In this document: one piece after another, positions 18,222 to 26,545 of the stretch
Position numbering within the stretch: position 1 is the stretch's first letter
Layout: each line of letters starts with the position of its first letter
DNA from: Bacteroidetes bacterium HGW-Bacteroidetes-8
Lineage (GTDB): Bacteria > Bacteroidota > Bacteroidia > Bacteroidales > UBA932
Direction of reading: 5' to 3'
NCBI GenBank assembly: GCA_002840895.1
Contig: PHCZ01000011.1
Span: 62,001 to 126,000 of the forward strand
Length of the DNA: 64,000 nt
Translations under genes and position numbers: made by a program
Notes under the pieces: generated by a model
Told to the model about the DNA's origin: nothing
Database searches by the model: none
Seen by the model: only the letters and a program-made list of their open reading frames with translations

Positions 18222-18407
18222 ATGCCAGTACTTACTATTTTAATTGTACTTATTGTTGCAGGCATCGTTTTATGGCTTGTTAACACCTACATCCCTATGG
18301 ACAGACAAATCAAGAAGATCTTGAATATTGTCGTTGTTATCGTTGTAATAATATGGTTGTTAAGGATATTCGGCGTGCTGGATTTCCTGAAAGACGTATC
18401 TGTCTAA
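18222..18407 (+). CDS. Thivi_2564-family small membrane protein
   Basis: This 61-residue protein has two hydrophobic helices (about 3-21 and 33-53) separated by NTYIPMDRQIKKILN. That is the characteristic pattern of the small Thivi_2564 family, whose function is unknown. The helix-IPMD-helix layout is widespread in environmental bacteria. A strong terminator follows immediately, so it is transcribed as a single short gene. Confidence 0.85.
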   Translation: MPVLTILIVLIVAGIVLWLVNTYIPMDRQIKKILNIVVVIVVIIWLLRIFGVLDFLKDVSV

Positions 18408-18418
18408 TTTTCTATGTT

Positions 18419-18455
18419 GGGTAGAAGTCTAAAAATAGACTTTTACCCTTTTTTT
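18419..18455 (+). terminator. Rho-independent terminator
   Basis: A 13-bp stem (18419-18431 with 18436-18448, one G-T wobble) with an AAAA loop is followed by seven T residues. It ends the small membrane-protein transcript and overlaps the end of the convergent gene. Confidence 0.8.
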
Positions 18456-18655
18456 CTTGACATAAAAACAATAACTCCTCCAACTCCCATAACCGCAACC
18501 CCAATAAAAGGTGAGATATTGAGATTGTGTGGCTTATCTCTTGTTATCTCAACCTTACCCAGGTCAACAACTTTCTCTCTGGTAAAGACAGTAACCACAG
18601 AGAAAATTGTTAATACTAATCCGGCAAGAATAATTACAAACCCCAAATTTTTCAT
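18443..18655 (-). CDS. Small two-helix membrane protein
   Basis: This 70-residue protein has hydrophobic helices at about 4-24 and 49-65, linked by a polar beta-like stretch (KVVDLGKVEITRDKPHNLNISP). The pattern resembles small DUF3185-like membrane proteins seen near stress genes, but I cannot name the family with confidence. It lies 13 bp downstream of the CsbD-like gene and is probably co-transcribed with it. Its end overlaps the terminator of the convergent gene. Confidence 0.65.
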   Translation of the reverse strand: MKNLGFVIILAGLVLTIFSVVTVFTREKVVDLGKVEITRDKPHNLNISPFIGVAVMGVGGVIVFMSRKKG

Positions 18656-18668
18656 CTGATTATCTGCT

Positions 18669-18854
18669 TTATAGATTTGATATTATTTTATGAAGCTCCT
18701 CTTTTGATTTGCCCAGCTTTTTCTGGAGTCTTCCATAGAGTTCATCCTCCTTACCCTCTGCTAACATCAGGTCGTCGTCAGTCAAGATCGCAAATTTTTG
18801 TTTCAACTTGCCCATTGTCTCGTTCCATTTCCCTTTTGCCTCTGTTGTATTCAT
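18669..18854 (-). CDS. CsbD-family stress-response protein
   Basis: This 61-residue hydrophilic helical protein has the CsbD signature: TEAKGKWNETMGKLKQKF, then LTDDDLMLAEGKEDELYGRLQKKLGKSKEEL. CsbD-like proteins are small, abundant and typically induced by general stress; their biochemical role is unclear. The gene is first in a probable two-gene transcript with the small membrane protein downstream. Confidence 0.9.
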   Translation of the reverse strand: MNTTEAKGKWNETMGKLKQKFAILTDDDLMLAEGKEDELYGRLQKKLGKSKEELHKIISNL

Positions 18855-18980
18855 AATAGAAAATATTAATGTGAAAAAATTATCACTTTACAAATTTTCA
18901 ATTATTAGCTCTTAAATGCTTTACATAATTATGGCTATAAGTTGCAATATTCACATTATGCTTATAATTTCATTTATATC

Positions 18981-18988
18981 TATATTTG
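18981..18988 (+). promoter_or_regulatory. Bacteroidota -7 box (TATATTTG)
   Basis: TATATTTG fits TAnnTTTG and lies 43 bp before the ATG of the NamZ-like gene. This places the probable start of transcription for the three-gene operon near 18995. No good TTTG at -33. Confidence 0.5.
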
Positions 18989-19031
18989 TCTGAAGCTCGT
19001 TAAATATTCTCAATACTAAAACTAAACTTGT

Positions 19032-20216
19032 ATGAAGACAACTGCTCAAACAATCTTATCGGTAATTTTTGCCGCAATGGTTTTAACCGGATGTGCAAAA
19101 AAAGAGGTGCCGGAAATTATTCCGGGTGCAGAGAGAACAGAGGCATACCTCCCTTTACTTGAGGGGAAGAGTGTTGCACTGGCGATTAACAACAGCTCCG
19201 TTATTAACGGGATACCTATTCTTGATACTCTTATCTCCCTGGGAGTTAATGTTGTTAAGATATTCAGTCCGGAACACGGTTTCCGTGGAGGTAATCAATA
19301 CGACTCTTTAGATGTAAAAACCGGGATTCCTGTAGTTGATCTATACCGTTCAAAGTCCTATAAGCCTCAGCCGGAAGATTTTGAAGGTGTAGATATTATG
19401 ATCTTTGATATGCAGGATGTAGGGGTTAGATTTTACACCTACCTCTCAACTATGCATTATGTTATGGAGGCTTGTGCAGAAAACGGCAAACAACTAATAA
19501 TCCTGGATCGCCCCAACCCTAATGATTTTTATGTAGATGGCCCTGTTCTCAAAGATACAGCTTTCCACTCTTTCGTAGGTATGCATCTGATACCGATTGT
19601 TCACGGTCTCACTTTTGGAGAGTATGCAAATATGATTAATGACCAGGGGTGGCTTAAAGATGGAGTGAAATGTAATCTCAGCGTTGTAGAGGTTGCAAAT
19701 TATGAGCACGGCAAATCATTCAAAATGGTTGTAGATCCATCTCCGAACCTAAATACAATGCAGTCAATATACCTTTACCCATCACTGTGCCTGTTTGAAG
19801 GAACTGTAATCAGCCAGGGACGCGGCACGATGTTCCCTTTCCAGGTACTTGGTAACCCGGACCTTAAAGATAAATACTCATTTTCGTTTACCCCGGGTTC
19901 AATTGAAGGGATGAGCAAGAAACCGCCTCATATGGATGCAGAGTGCTTTGGCCTGGACCTTCGTGAATATGATACTAATATATTCCGCGAAAGTGGACGA
20001 ATCAACCTGAGCTGGTTAATTGAGTTCTACAACAACTATCCCGAGAAAGATAAGTTCTTCCGCCCCTATTTTGACCTGCTGGCAGGTGGAGATCATCTGA
20101 AAAAGCAGATAATTGAAGGTAAGAGCGAAGATGAGATTCGTCAAAGTTGGGAGCCGGAGCTTACCCAATACAAAGAGATGAGAAAGAAGTATCTGCTCTA
20201 CAAGGATTTTCAATAA
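19032..20216 (+). CDS. DUF1343/NamZ-like exo-beta-N-acetylmuramidase lipoprotein
   Basis: The 394-residue protein has a lipoprotein signal (AAMVLTGC, lipid Cys at 21). It is followed by the DUF1343 pattern: LLEGKSVALAINNSSVINGIPILDTL, VNVVKIFSPEHGFRG, VDIMIFDMQDVGVRFYTYLSTMHYVMEA, LDRPNPND, HGLTFGEYANM, and PSPNLNTMQSIYLYPSLCLFEGT. Family members (NamZ, GH171) release N-acetylmuramic acid from the non-reducing ends of peptidoglycan fragments, so cell-wall recycling or scavenging is likely. Its stop is 4 bp before an anSME-like gene, which in turn is 6 bp before a secreted His-rich protein, so the three form an operon. Confidence 0.9.
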   Translation: MKTTAQTILSVIFAAMVLTGCAKKEVPEIIPGAERTEAYLPLLEGKSVALAINNSSVINGIPILDTLISLGVNVVKIFSPEHGFRGGNQYDSLDVKTGIPVVDLYRSKSYKPQPEDFEGVDIMIFDMQDVGVRFYTYLSTMHYVMEACAENGKQLIILDRPNPNDFYVDGPVLKDTAFHSFVGMHLIPIVHGLTFGEYANMINDQGWLKDGVKCNLSVVEVANYEHGKSFKMVVDPSPNLNTMQSIYLYPSLCLFEGTVISQGRGTMFPFQVLGNPDLKDKYSFSFTPGSIEGMSKKPPHMDAECFGLDLREYDTNIFRESGRINLSWLIEFYNNYPEKDKFFRPYFDLLAGGDHLKKQIIEGKSEDEIRQSWEPELTQYKEMRKKYLLYKDFQ

Positions 20217-20220
20217 AAAG

Positions 20221-21513
20221 TTGCGAAAGAACTACATCACCCTCTCGGATGCAATAAAGATACAGGGGCCTAAAGCATTTACGGCTATGACAAAACCTGT
20301 AGGCTCCAATTGTAACCTCTATTGTAAATATTGCTATTATCTGGATAAAGAGCGTTTCTATGGAAAGGGGAGAAAGGTTTTTCCGGATGATCTGCTTGAG
20401 AAGTATATCCGGCAATATATTGAGGGTAATCAGGTGGAGGTTGTGAGTTTTGTATGGCACGGAGGTGAACCATTGATGGCGGGACTGGATTTCTATAAGA
20501 GAGTTGTTGAGTTGCAGTTTAAGCACAATCCAAATAAAAAACGAATTGAGAACTCCATACAGACAAATGCAACTCTTTTGAATGAAGAGTGGTGCAGATT
20601 TTTTAAAAAATATGGGTTTTTAGTAGGGGTATCAATTGACGGGCCAAAATCTATACACGATACAAACCGGCTTAACAGAGAGGGCTTCTCCTCTTTTGAT
20701 AAAACAATAAAGGGGATAGATCTGCTTAAACGCTTTAAAGTTGAGTTCAACACCCTTTCTGTTGTCACCAACTTAAGTGAGGGGAAGGGTAAATCTATCT
20801 ATATCTTTTTAAAATCTATAGGCTCACAATATATGCAGTTTCTTCCTGCAGTAGATTATATAACCCAAGAGAATGATGCAAGGCCGGTTATTGTCTCCCC
20901 ACTTTTTGAAAGCAGCGCCACACCTGCACCCTGGTCTCTCTCCTCGGCAGGGTATGGTAAGTTTTTAACCGATATCTTTGACGAATGGGTTGTAAACGAT
21001 GTCGGGAAAATATTTGTCCAGCTCTTTGACCTTACCCTAGCCTCGTGGGTTGGTATTGAGCCCTCTGTTTGCGCTTACAGGGAAACCTGTGGTGACAATA
21101 TTGCGGTTGAGCACAATGGAGATGTATACTCCTGCGACCATTTTGTATATCCCGAGCATATTGTTGGAAACTTATACAGAGATGACCTTCAAGATATCAT
21201 ATCCTCCGGTGGGCAGATAAATTTCGGTATAAACAAAAGAAACACTCTCTCCAGGGAGTGCCTGCGTTGTGAATACTATTTTGCCTGTGGAGGAGAGTGC
21301 CCTAAACACAGACATTTCACTACCGGTGAGGGTGATAAGAAATTTGCCCTATGTGAAGGAATTAAGGCCTATTACAAACATACAGAGCCATATATGAAGT
21401 ATATGGTAGAGCTACTAGCTCAGGAGAGAGCACCCAGAGAGATTATTCCGTGGGCTCGAAACATTATTAAGGATGGTACGTTTATTGCACCTGCAATTAC
21501 AAAAAAATTATAA
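20221..21513 (+). CDS. Anaerobic sulfatase-maturase-like radical SAM/SPASM enzyme
   Basis: The 430-residue protein has the anSME signature CNLYCKYCYYLDK (C31, C35, C38), WHGGEPL, the FKKYGFLVGVSIDGP strand, and C-terminal clusters (CAYRETCG, CDHFVYPEH, CLRCEYYFACGGECPKHR). Two auxiliary Fe-S clusters of a SPASM domain are expected. Classical members oxidise a Cys or Ser of a sulfatase CxPxR motif to formylglycine. No sulfatase is in the window, so the target may be elsewhere or different. The start is TTG, 4 bp after the NamZ-like stop; an ATG 22 codons further in would trim close to the cluster. Confidence 0.87.
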   Translation: MRKNYITLSDAIKIQGPKAFTAMTKPVGSNCNLYCKYCYYLDKERFYGKGRKVFPDDLLEKYIRQYIEGNQVEVVSFVWHGGEPLMAGLDFYKRVVELQFKHNPNKKRIENSIQTNATLLNEEWCRFFKKYGFLVGVSIDGPKSIHDTNRLNREGFSSFDKTIKGIDLLKRFKVEFNTLSVVTNLSEGKGKSIYIFLKSIGSQYMQFLPAVDYITQENDARPVIVSPLFESSATPAPWSLSSAGYGKFLTDIFDEWVVNDVGKIFVQLFDLTLASWVGIEPSVCAYRETCGDNIAVEHNGDVYSCDHFVYPEHIVGNLYRDDLQDIISSGGQINFGINKRNTLSRECLRCEYYFACGGECPKHRHFTTGEGDKKFALCEGIKAYYKHTEPYMKYMVELLAQERAPREIIPWARNIIKDGTFIAPAITKKL

Positions 21514-21519
21514 ATCTTT

Positions 21520-22251
21520 ATGAAAAAATTATTATCAATCTTTTGTCTGTCGGCGTTTATGCTTAGTACAGGCGTCGCATTTTCGCAAAACACAATAGAG
21601 GCTCACGAAATCTCTGCCAGTGTCCCTGAGTTGGTTGCATTTCATTCAATAATTGCCCCTATGTGGCATAAAGCATATCCCTCTAAAGATATGAATGCAC
21701 TAAAAGCACTTGTTCCTCAAATTAAGGAGAATATGGTAAAAATGAATAGTGCAAAGCTTCCCGGAATTTTGAGAGAGAAAGCTGCTGCCTGGAAAAGTGA
21801 ATTGGAAAAATTCAATATGGTTGCAGATAACTACTACGCTGCCGCTTCCGGTAACGACGATGCCGCCCTTCTACTTGCCGCAGAGAAGCTCCACTCTGCT
21901 TATGAAGCTATGAACAGAGTAGTAAGACCTTTTAATAAAGAGATGGACGAGTACCATAAGACTCTTTATGTTATTTATCACAAACATCTCCCCGAGAAGA
22001 ATTTCGATGCAATATCAACAATGATGGATGCATTTATCCTTCAGGCAGATGCTGTTACAAAACATCCGGAAGATAAACTTATCAAACGCCTTAAAGACAA
22101 AACTCCAAGATACTACACTATTTCTAAGGATCTATACGCAGCTACCATAGCAGTTAAAGAGACCCTTTCCGGAAAAGATGCTTCAAAGAAAGAGGCTGCG
22201 ATTGAGAAGATGCACACAACTTATCAGAAGCTGGAGTCAGTTTTTGAATAA
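21520..22251 (+). CDS. Secreted helical His-rich protein with internal duplication, unknown function
   Basis: The 243-residue protein has a signal peptide ending near AFSQ (residue 23). The mature part is almost wholly helical and consists of two similar halves. FHSIIAPMWHKAYPSKDMNAL matches YHKTLYVIYHKHLPEKNFDAI, and AAEKLHSAYEAM matches AIEKMHTTYQKL. Each half thus has a pair of histidines spaced eight apart plus a later histidine. This suggests two four-helix-bundle-like domains with possible metal- or haem-binding sites. There is no CXXCH motif, so covalent haem is not expected. It is last in the NamZ-anSME operon and is the most obvious local candidate target of the radical SAM enzyme, but that is speculation. 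Confidence 0.65.
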   Translation: MKKLLSIFCLSAFMLSTGVAFSQNTIEAHEISASVPELVAFHSIIAPMWHKAYPSKDMNALKALVPQIKENMVKMNSAKLPGILREKAAAWKSELEKFNMVADNYYAAASGNDDAALLLAAEKLHSAYEAMNRVVRPFNKEMDEYHKTLYVIYHKHLPEKNFDAISTMMDAFILQADAVTKHPEDKLIKRLKDKTPRYYTISKDLYAATIAVKETLSGKDASKKEAAIEKMHTTYQKLESVFE

Positions 22252-22268
22252 GCTTTTCACCCGCTCCT

Positions 22269-23861
22269 TTACTTTGAAGAAGCAATATCGTATCCTATCT
22301 CAAAGTATACCCTAACATCCTCAACCATCCCTTTTGTGTCCCATATTTCGGGATCATAACTGTCGGATGGTTTGTGGTAATTATCTTTAATCCAGTTTTC
22401 TGATTTAGCCAGACCCCACTCTTTGCCCTCTATTAAATTATCTATCCCTTTCGATAGGTAAAGTGTTGGAACTCCAACCTTGGCAAAACTGAAATGGTCC
22501 GAACGGAAATATCCACCCTTTTCCGGAGTGGGGTCGGGGCAAATATATCTCCCATATTTTTTTAGAACAGATTGAGCATAACCATCAAGGGTAGATCTTC
22601 CCATACCGACAATTGTCATATCCTTAGTCCGGCCAAATATGTTTAATCCATCCATATTTATGACACCAACTGTCTTATCAAGAGGATAAATAGGATTCAG
22701 TGCATAGAATTCACTCCCCAAAAGACCCTGCTCCTCACAGGTTACAGCAAGAAAAAGAATAGATCTATCCTGTATTTTTGCAAGAGTTGTAAAGGCCTGG
22801 GCTATCTCCAGAAGGGCAGCTGTTCCTGTTGCGTTATCAAGGGCACCATTTAAAATTGAGTCCTCTCCAAACATTGGATTTATTCCCAGATGATCCCAGT
22901 GAGCAGTATAGATTAGATACTCGTTTGAAATTTTCTTTCCGGGCCATAGAGCAGCAACATTGTTAGACTTTATATACTCAACCTTGTTCTCAATTTTGAC
23001 AGATGCACTCATATTCATCTTAACGGGTTTAAAGCCGCGTACAGATGCCGATGAAACACTCCTGTCATAGTCAAGCCCTGAGCCTTCAAAGAGCCTCTTT
23101 GCGCACTCTGTGGTAAACCAGCTCTGTAGGTAGAGCTCAGACTTAGAAAGCATATCATCTGCAAGATAAAATTTAGCTCCTGTCCAGCTTCCCTGAACCA
23201 CGCCCCAAGGATATGCAGCAGCACCCGTTTCGTGAATTATAATTGCAGCCTTTGCCCCCTGCCTTGCCGCCTCCTCGAACTTATATGTCCACCTACCATA
23301 ATAGGTCATAGTACGACCCTCAAACAGGGTAGAGTCCGATGTTGCATAACCGGGGTCGTTAACCAGCATCAATACTGTTTTACCTTTAACATCAAGGCCT
23401 TGATAATCATTCCAGTTATGTTCGGGAGCATTAATTCCGTACCCTACAAAGATTATCTCAGAGTTGTCAAAGCTCACCTCACTGCTCAACTGTGGAGTAC
23501 CTCCTGCAAACTCTTCAGAAAAAATAAGATTATACTCTCCCTTGTTTGACTTTATTTTAAATTTCATCTGCTTATCTGCAGATATCTTTACCAGTGGTAT
23601 CTCCTGAAAGAAACTATCTCCATTGCCCGGTTGTAGCCCTATTTTAGTGAATTGCTCTTCAAGGTAACGAATTGTTCTCTCTTCGCCTATTGTTGATGGG
23701 GCTCGCCCCTGAAATTCATCGGAAGCGAGAATTGAAATGTGAGCTTTTAGGTCATTTCCCGATATACTGTCAATTGCAAATTTAAAATTTTTCTCTTTTG
23801 AATTGCAACTCAGAATAATAGATGCCATTGAAAGGCATAGTATCAAGTTTTTCCAGGACAT
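22269..23861 (-). CDS. M28-family metallopeptidase (lipoprotein) with PA domain
   Basis: The 530-residue protein has a lipoprotein signal (ASIILSC, Cys 19). N-terminal residues 35-80 (ISGNDLKAHISILASDEFQGRAP) are typical of Bacteroidota M28 peptidases. A protease-associated domain is inserted at about 130-260 (GKTVLMLVNDPGY). The zinc site follows: YTAHWDHLG with the first His/Asp ligands, NGALDNATGTAALLEIA, VTCEEQGLLGS with catalytic Glu, and a final YFRSDHFSFAKVGVP histidine. It should be an envelope-anchored aminopeptidase. It converges with the NamZ operon, 17 bp apart, with no terminator hairpin apparent. Confidence 0.9.
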   Translation of the reverse strand: MSWKNLILCLSMASIILSCNSKEKNFKFAIDSISGNDLKAHISILASDEFQGRAPSTIGEERTIRYLEEQFTKIGLQPGNGDSFFQEIPLVKISADKQMKFKIKSNKGEYNLIFSEEFAGGTPQLSSEVSFDNSEIIFVGYGINAPEHNWNDYQGLDVKGKTVLMLVNDPGYATSDSTLFEGRTMTYYGRWTYKFEEAARQGAKAAIIIHETGAAAYPWGVVQGSWTGAKFYLADDMLSKSELYLQSWFTTECAKRLFEGSGLDYDRSVSSASVRGFKPVKMNMSASVKIENKVEYIKSNNVAALWPGKKISNEYLIYTAHWDHLGINPMFGEDSILNGALDNATGTAALLEIAQAFTTLAKIQDRSILFLAVTCEEQGLLGSEFYALNPIYPLDKTVGVINMDGLNIFGRTKDMTIVGMGRSTLDGYAQSVLKKYGRYICPDPTPEKGGYFRSDHFSFAKVGVPTLYLSKGIDNLIEGKEWGLAKSENWIKDNYHKPSDSYDPEIWDTKGMVEDVRVYFEIGYDIASSK

Positions 23862-24034
23862 AATTGATCCTCCATTTTAAGTTTATTCCGAAAGTTATAA
23901 TATTTTTTGATACAACTCTCTAACATAGTTTCTCTTAATTACACTTTCACAATTATTGCCGCACTGTTTACACCCTCAGGTAAACTTTTTTGATGTTATG
24001 TGTGTTTTGATTATCAAACACAAAAAGATCAAAG

Positions 24035-24577
24035 ATGATACGATTGATTACGCCATATTATTTTCTTTTACTTACCCTCCCTTTTTTTTCTCTTGTAGCC
24101 AACGGCCAGCAAAGCTCATCAAAGACTGCTGACTCTTTTATTGTCGCAGATCCGGTAATTCTTGTTGTAGATTACAACAGGCTAAAACCCATTTACACAA
24201 AAGAGAACGACACACTATATGTGGTAAACTTCTGGGCAACCTGGTGCAGGCCTTGCGTAGAGGAGCTGCCAGACTTTATGGTAGTGAATGATAGGTTCAA
24301 GGATAACCAGAAATTTAAGATGATTCTTGTATCTCTTGACGATGCAGAGAAGGCAAACGGTACTGTAAAGAACTTTGCAAAACGACTGAAGCTAAATGTA
24401 GATAACTATCTGCTTGACGATATTAAAAAGATGAATGAGTGGATTCCCGATGTTGATTCGCTTTGGTCCGGATCTATTCCTGCAACACTCTTTATCAAAA
24501 ACGGAAGAAGCCTCCGCTTCGTAGAGAACTCGCTCGACAAAGATGAGTTGGAGAGTATTATAAAACTCTATCTTTAA
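24035..24577 (+). CDS. Secreted thioredoxin-fold protein (TlpA-like)
   Basis: The 180-residue protein has an N-terminal hydrophobic signal (YYFLLLTLPFFSLVANGQ) and a thioredoxin fold with the redox motif WATWCRPC near residues 68-75. Then come MILVSLDDAE and a C-terminal strand IPATLFIKNGRSL containing the cis-proline (IP). It is expected to be a periplasmic thiol-disulfide oxidoreductase. It lies 68 bp upstream of another thioredoxin-fold gene and is probably co-transcribed with it. Confidence 0.85.
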   Translation: MIRLITPYYFLLLTLPFFSLVANGQQSSSKTADSFIVADPVILVVDYNRLKPIYTKENDTLYVVNFWATWCRPCVEELPDFMVVNDRFKDNQKFKMILVSLDDAEKANGTVKNFAKRLKLNVDNYLLDDIKKMNEWIPDVDSLWSGSIPATLFIKNGRSLRFVENSLDKDELESIIKLYL

Positions 24578-24645
24578 AAATATCCATAAAATCATCTAAA
24601 ACAAAATCTTACATATATTTAATAACAACAAAACAATTACAGAAT

Positions 24646-25257
24646 ATGAAAACAATAAAAAAAATAGCCGGACTCCTTTTAATCTCCCTCTTTACATTTA
24701 GCAACCTCTCTGCCCAGGGTTATAAGGTTGGAGATGCTGCCACAGACTTCAAACTTAAGGGGGTGGACAATAAAATGGTATCTCTTGCAGATCACAAAGA
24801 TGCAAAGGGATTTATCGTTATTTTCACCTGCAACCATTGCCCCTACTCAATTGCATATGAAGATAGAATCATTGCTCTTGACAAGAAGTATGCACCACTG
24901 GGATATCCGGTAGTTGCAATTAACCCCAATGACCCGGCACTCGAGCCTAAGGATAGTTTTGAACTGATGATAAAGAGAGCAAAGGAGAAGGGTTTCACCT
25001 TCCCATATCTTTTTGATGATGGTCAGAAGATCTTCCCTCAGTACGGAGCAACAAAGACACCACACGTGTTTATACTTAAAAAAGAGGGAGCCAAAAACAT
25101 CGTTAAATATATCGGGGCAATTGACGACAACTACAAAAATGCCGGCGATGTATCCAAAAAATATGTTGAGAATGCAGTAGAGGCTCTGCTTGCAAACAAA
25201 GAGGTTGAGGTTAAAACAACAGTTGCAATAGGCTGCTCAATTAAAGTGAAAAAGTGA
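24646..25257 (+). CDS. Secreted peroxiredoxin/thioredoxin-like protein (CNHC active site)
   Basis: The 203-residue protein has a signal peptide (LLLISLFTFSNLSAQ) and then an AhpC/TSA-type fold: YKVGDAATDFKLKGVDNKMVSLADH, then FIVIFTCNHCPYSIAYEDRI with a CxxC-type CNHC motif, VVAINPNDP, and a cis-proline strand TPHVFILK. It matches the common Bacteroidota redoxin family with NHCPY. It is probably periplasmic and reduces a disulfide or peroxide. A bidirectional terminator follows its stop. Confidence 0.87.
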   Translation: MKTIKKIAGLLLISLFTFSNLSAQGYKVGDAATDFKLKGVDNKMVSLADHKDAKGFIVIFTCNHCPYSIAYEDRIIALDKKYAPLGYPVVAINPNDPALEPKDSFELMIKRAKEKGFTFPYLFDDGQKIFPQYGATKTPHVFILKKEGAKNIVKYIGAIDDNYKNAGDVSKKYVENAVEALLANKEVEVKTTVAIGCSIKVKK

Positions 25258-25301
25258 CTCTGGCAGTGTTTGATGTAACTGATTAACTATGTTCTTATTG
25301 A

Positions 25302-25337
25302 AAAAGGCAGTTTTCCCGCTATGGAAAACTGCCTTTT
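25302..25337. terminator. Bidirectional rho-independent terminator
   Basis: A perfect 15-bp stem (25302-25316 with 25323-25337) with loop CGCTAT, an A run on the left and a T run on the right. It serves both the plus-strand redoxin gene ending at 25257 and the minus-strand TlpA-like gene ending at 25383. Confidence 0.88.
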
Positions 25338-25382
25338 ATAATACGGTCACCTTTTGATGTATACATCAAACAATGGCAAAGT

Positions 25383-26513
25383 CTATTTCAAAATCTCTGC
25401 AAGTTTGTCCAAAAGAGCTTTACCTCTTAAGTTCTTTGCCAGAATCTTTCCATTAGGATCTAGCAGCAGGTTTTGAGGAATCGACCTGATTCCATACATA
25501 GTTGATACCTCATTATTCCAATACTTAAGGTCGGATACCTGAGTCCAGGTAAGACCATCTTTCTCAATAGCATTAAGCCAATTCTGTCTCCCCTGCTCAT
25601 TATCAAGCGATACGCCAAGAACGGTAAATCCCTTATCTTTAAATTCGTTGAATGCCTTTACTACATTAGGATTCTCTGCACGGCAAGGGCCACACCAAGA
25701 TGCCCAAAAGTCTATCAAAACATACTTTCCTCTAAAATCTGAGAGTTTAACAGGGTTTCCGTTCGGGTCATTCTGAGTAAACTCGGGAGCAATTGCTCCT
25801 ACCATTGTTAACTTCATTTTATCCAGGCTTGCCGCAAATGCTTTCCCTGCTGTGCTGTTCTTTACATCTGAAGTTAGAGCCTCATACAGAGGAGCTACCT
25901 TTTGATAATCCGGAATAGATCCCCCTAATGCGATTATAGCATCAAGACTTATTACACTTGAAGGGTTTGACTTAATAAAAGCCAGTGTAGCTGCCTCCTG
26001 CTCTGCAGTGATTGCTGCATATCTTACTCCAAATGGTGCTCTCACAGCTTCATCCTTCTGTTTATCTGCTGGGAGTGCACTAAACTCTGCATTGAATGCT
26101 GCCATCTTATCTGCAGATGGTTTAAGGGCATTAATATAGTTTTGATTATCTGTATTCAACTTTGAGCCTGTAAATTTGGCCCCCTTAAGTGAATCCTTTG
26201 CAGTTATACCTATTACAGCTGACTCAAGGTAAACCTGAAGGTTTGGAAGTGTCCTGGATCTTGCACCTGTCCCTTTGTGATTAAGCACTAGGGCTGCCTT
26301 AATAGGTGCACCAACACTACCTTTAAATTCAAACTTACCATCTACAATTGCAGAGGAGTCTATAATAATTGCTGTTGCAGTACGGTAAGTAAGATATACT
26401 TTTGCCGGGGCATTAAGCTTAGCCACCTCACCTTTAATGGTGTAGGTTCCGTCTTGTGCAAACATTGCCATTGGAGCCAAAAGCAGTATAGCTGCTAAAA
26501 TTGTTTTTTTCAT
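25383..26513 (-). CDS. DUF4369/TlpA-like thiol-disulfide oxidoreductase, secreted
   Basis: The start at 26513 is chosen because MKKTILAAILLLAPMAMFAQ is a clean signal peptide; the longer frame adds ten unlikely residues. Residues about 22-120 form the beta-rich DUF4369-like domain (GTYTIKGEVAKLNAPAKVYLTY), followed by a helical linker with repeated Ala/Lys. The C-terminal thioredoxin domain (about 230-376) has APEFTQNDPNGNPVKLSDFRG and WASWCGPCRAENP. The family is very common in Bacteroidota and probably acts on periplasmic disulfides. It lies about 30 bp downstream of a similar gene, suggesting a tandem duplication and one operon. Confidence 0.87.
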   Translation of the reverse strand: MKKTILAAILLLAPMAMFAQDGTYTIKGEVAKLNAPAKVYLTYRTATAIIIDSSAIVDGKFEFKGSVGAPIKAALVLNHKGTGARSRTLPNLQVYLESAVIGITAKDSLKGAKFTGSKLNTDNQNYINALKPSADKMAAFNAEFSALPADKQKDEAVRAPFGVRYAAITAEQEAATLAFIKSNPSSVISLDAIIALGGSIPDYQKVAPLYEALTSDVKNSTAGKAFAASLDKMKLTMVGAIAPEFTQNDPNGNPVKLSDFRGKYVLIDFWASWCGPCRAENPNVVKAFNEFKDKGFTVLGVSLDNEQGRQNWLNAIEKDGLTWTQVSDLKYWNNEVSTMYGIRSIPQNLLLDPNGKILAKNLRGKALLDKLAEILK

Positions 26514-26545
26514 AAGATTATTAATTAGTGATTTACTATTCATTT

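Noticed and set aside
20221-21513. Assignment as a proven sulfatase maturase (anSME)
   Set aside because: The sequence is anSME-like, but no sulfatase or target motif is in the window, so the specific substrate is left open.
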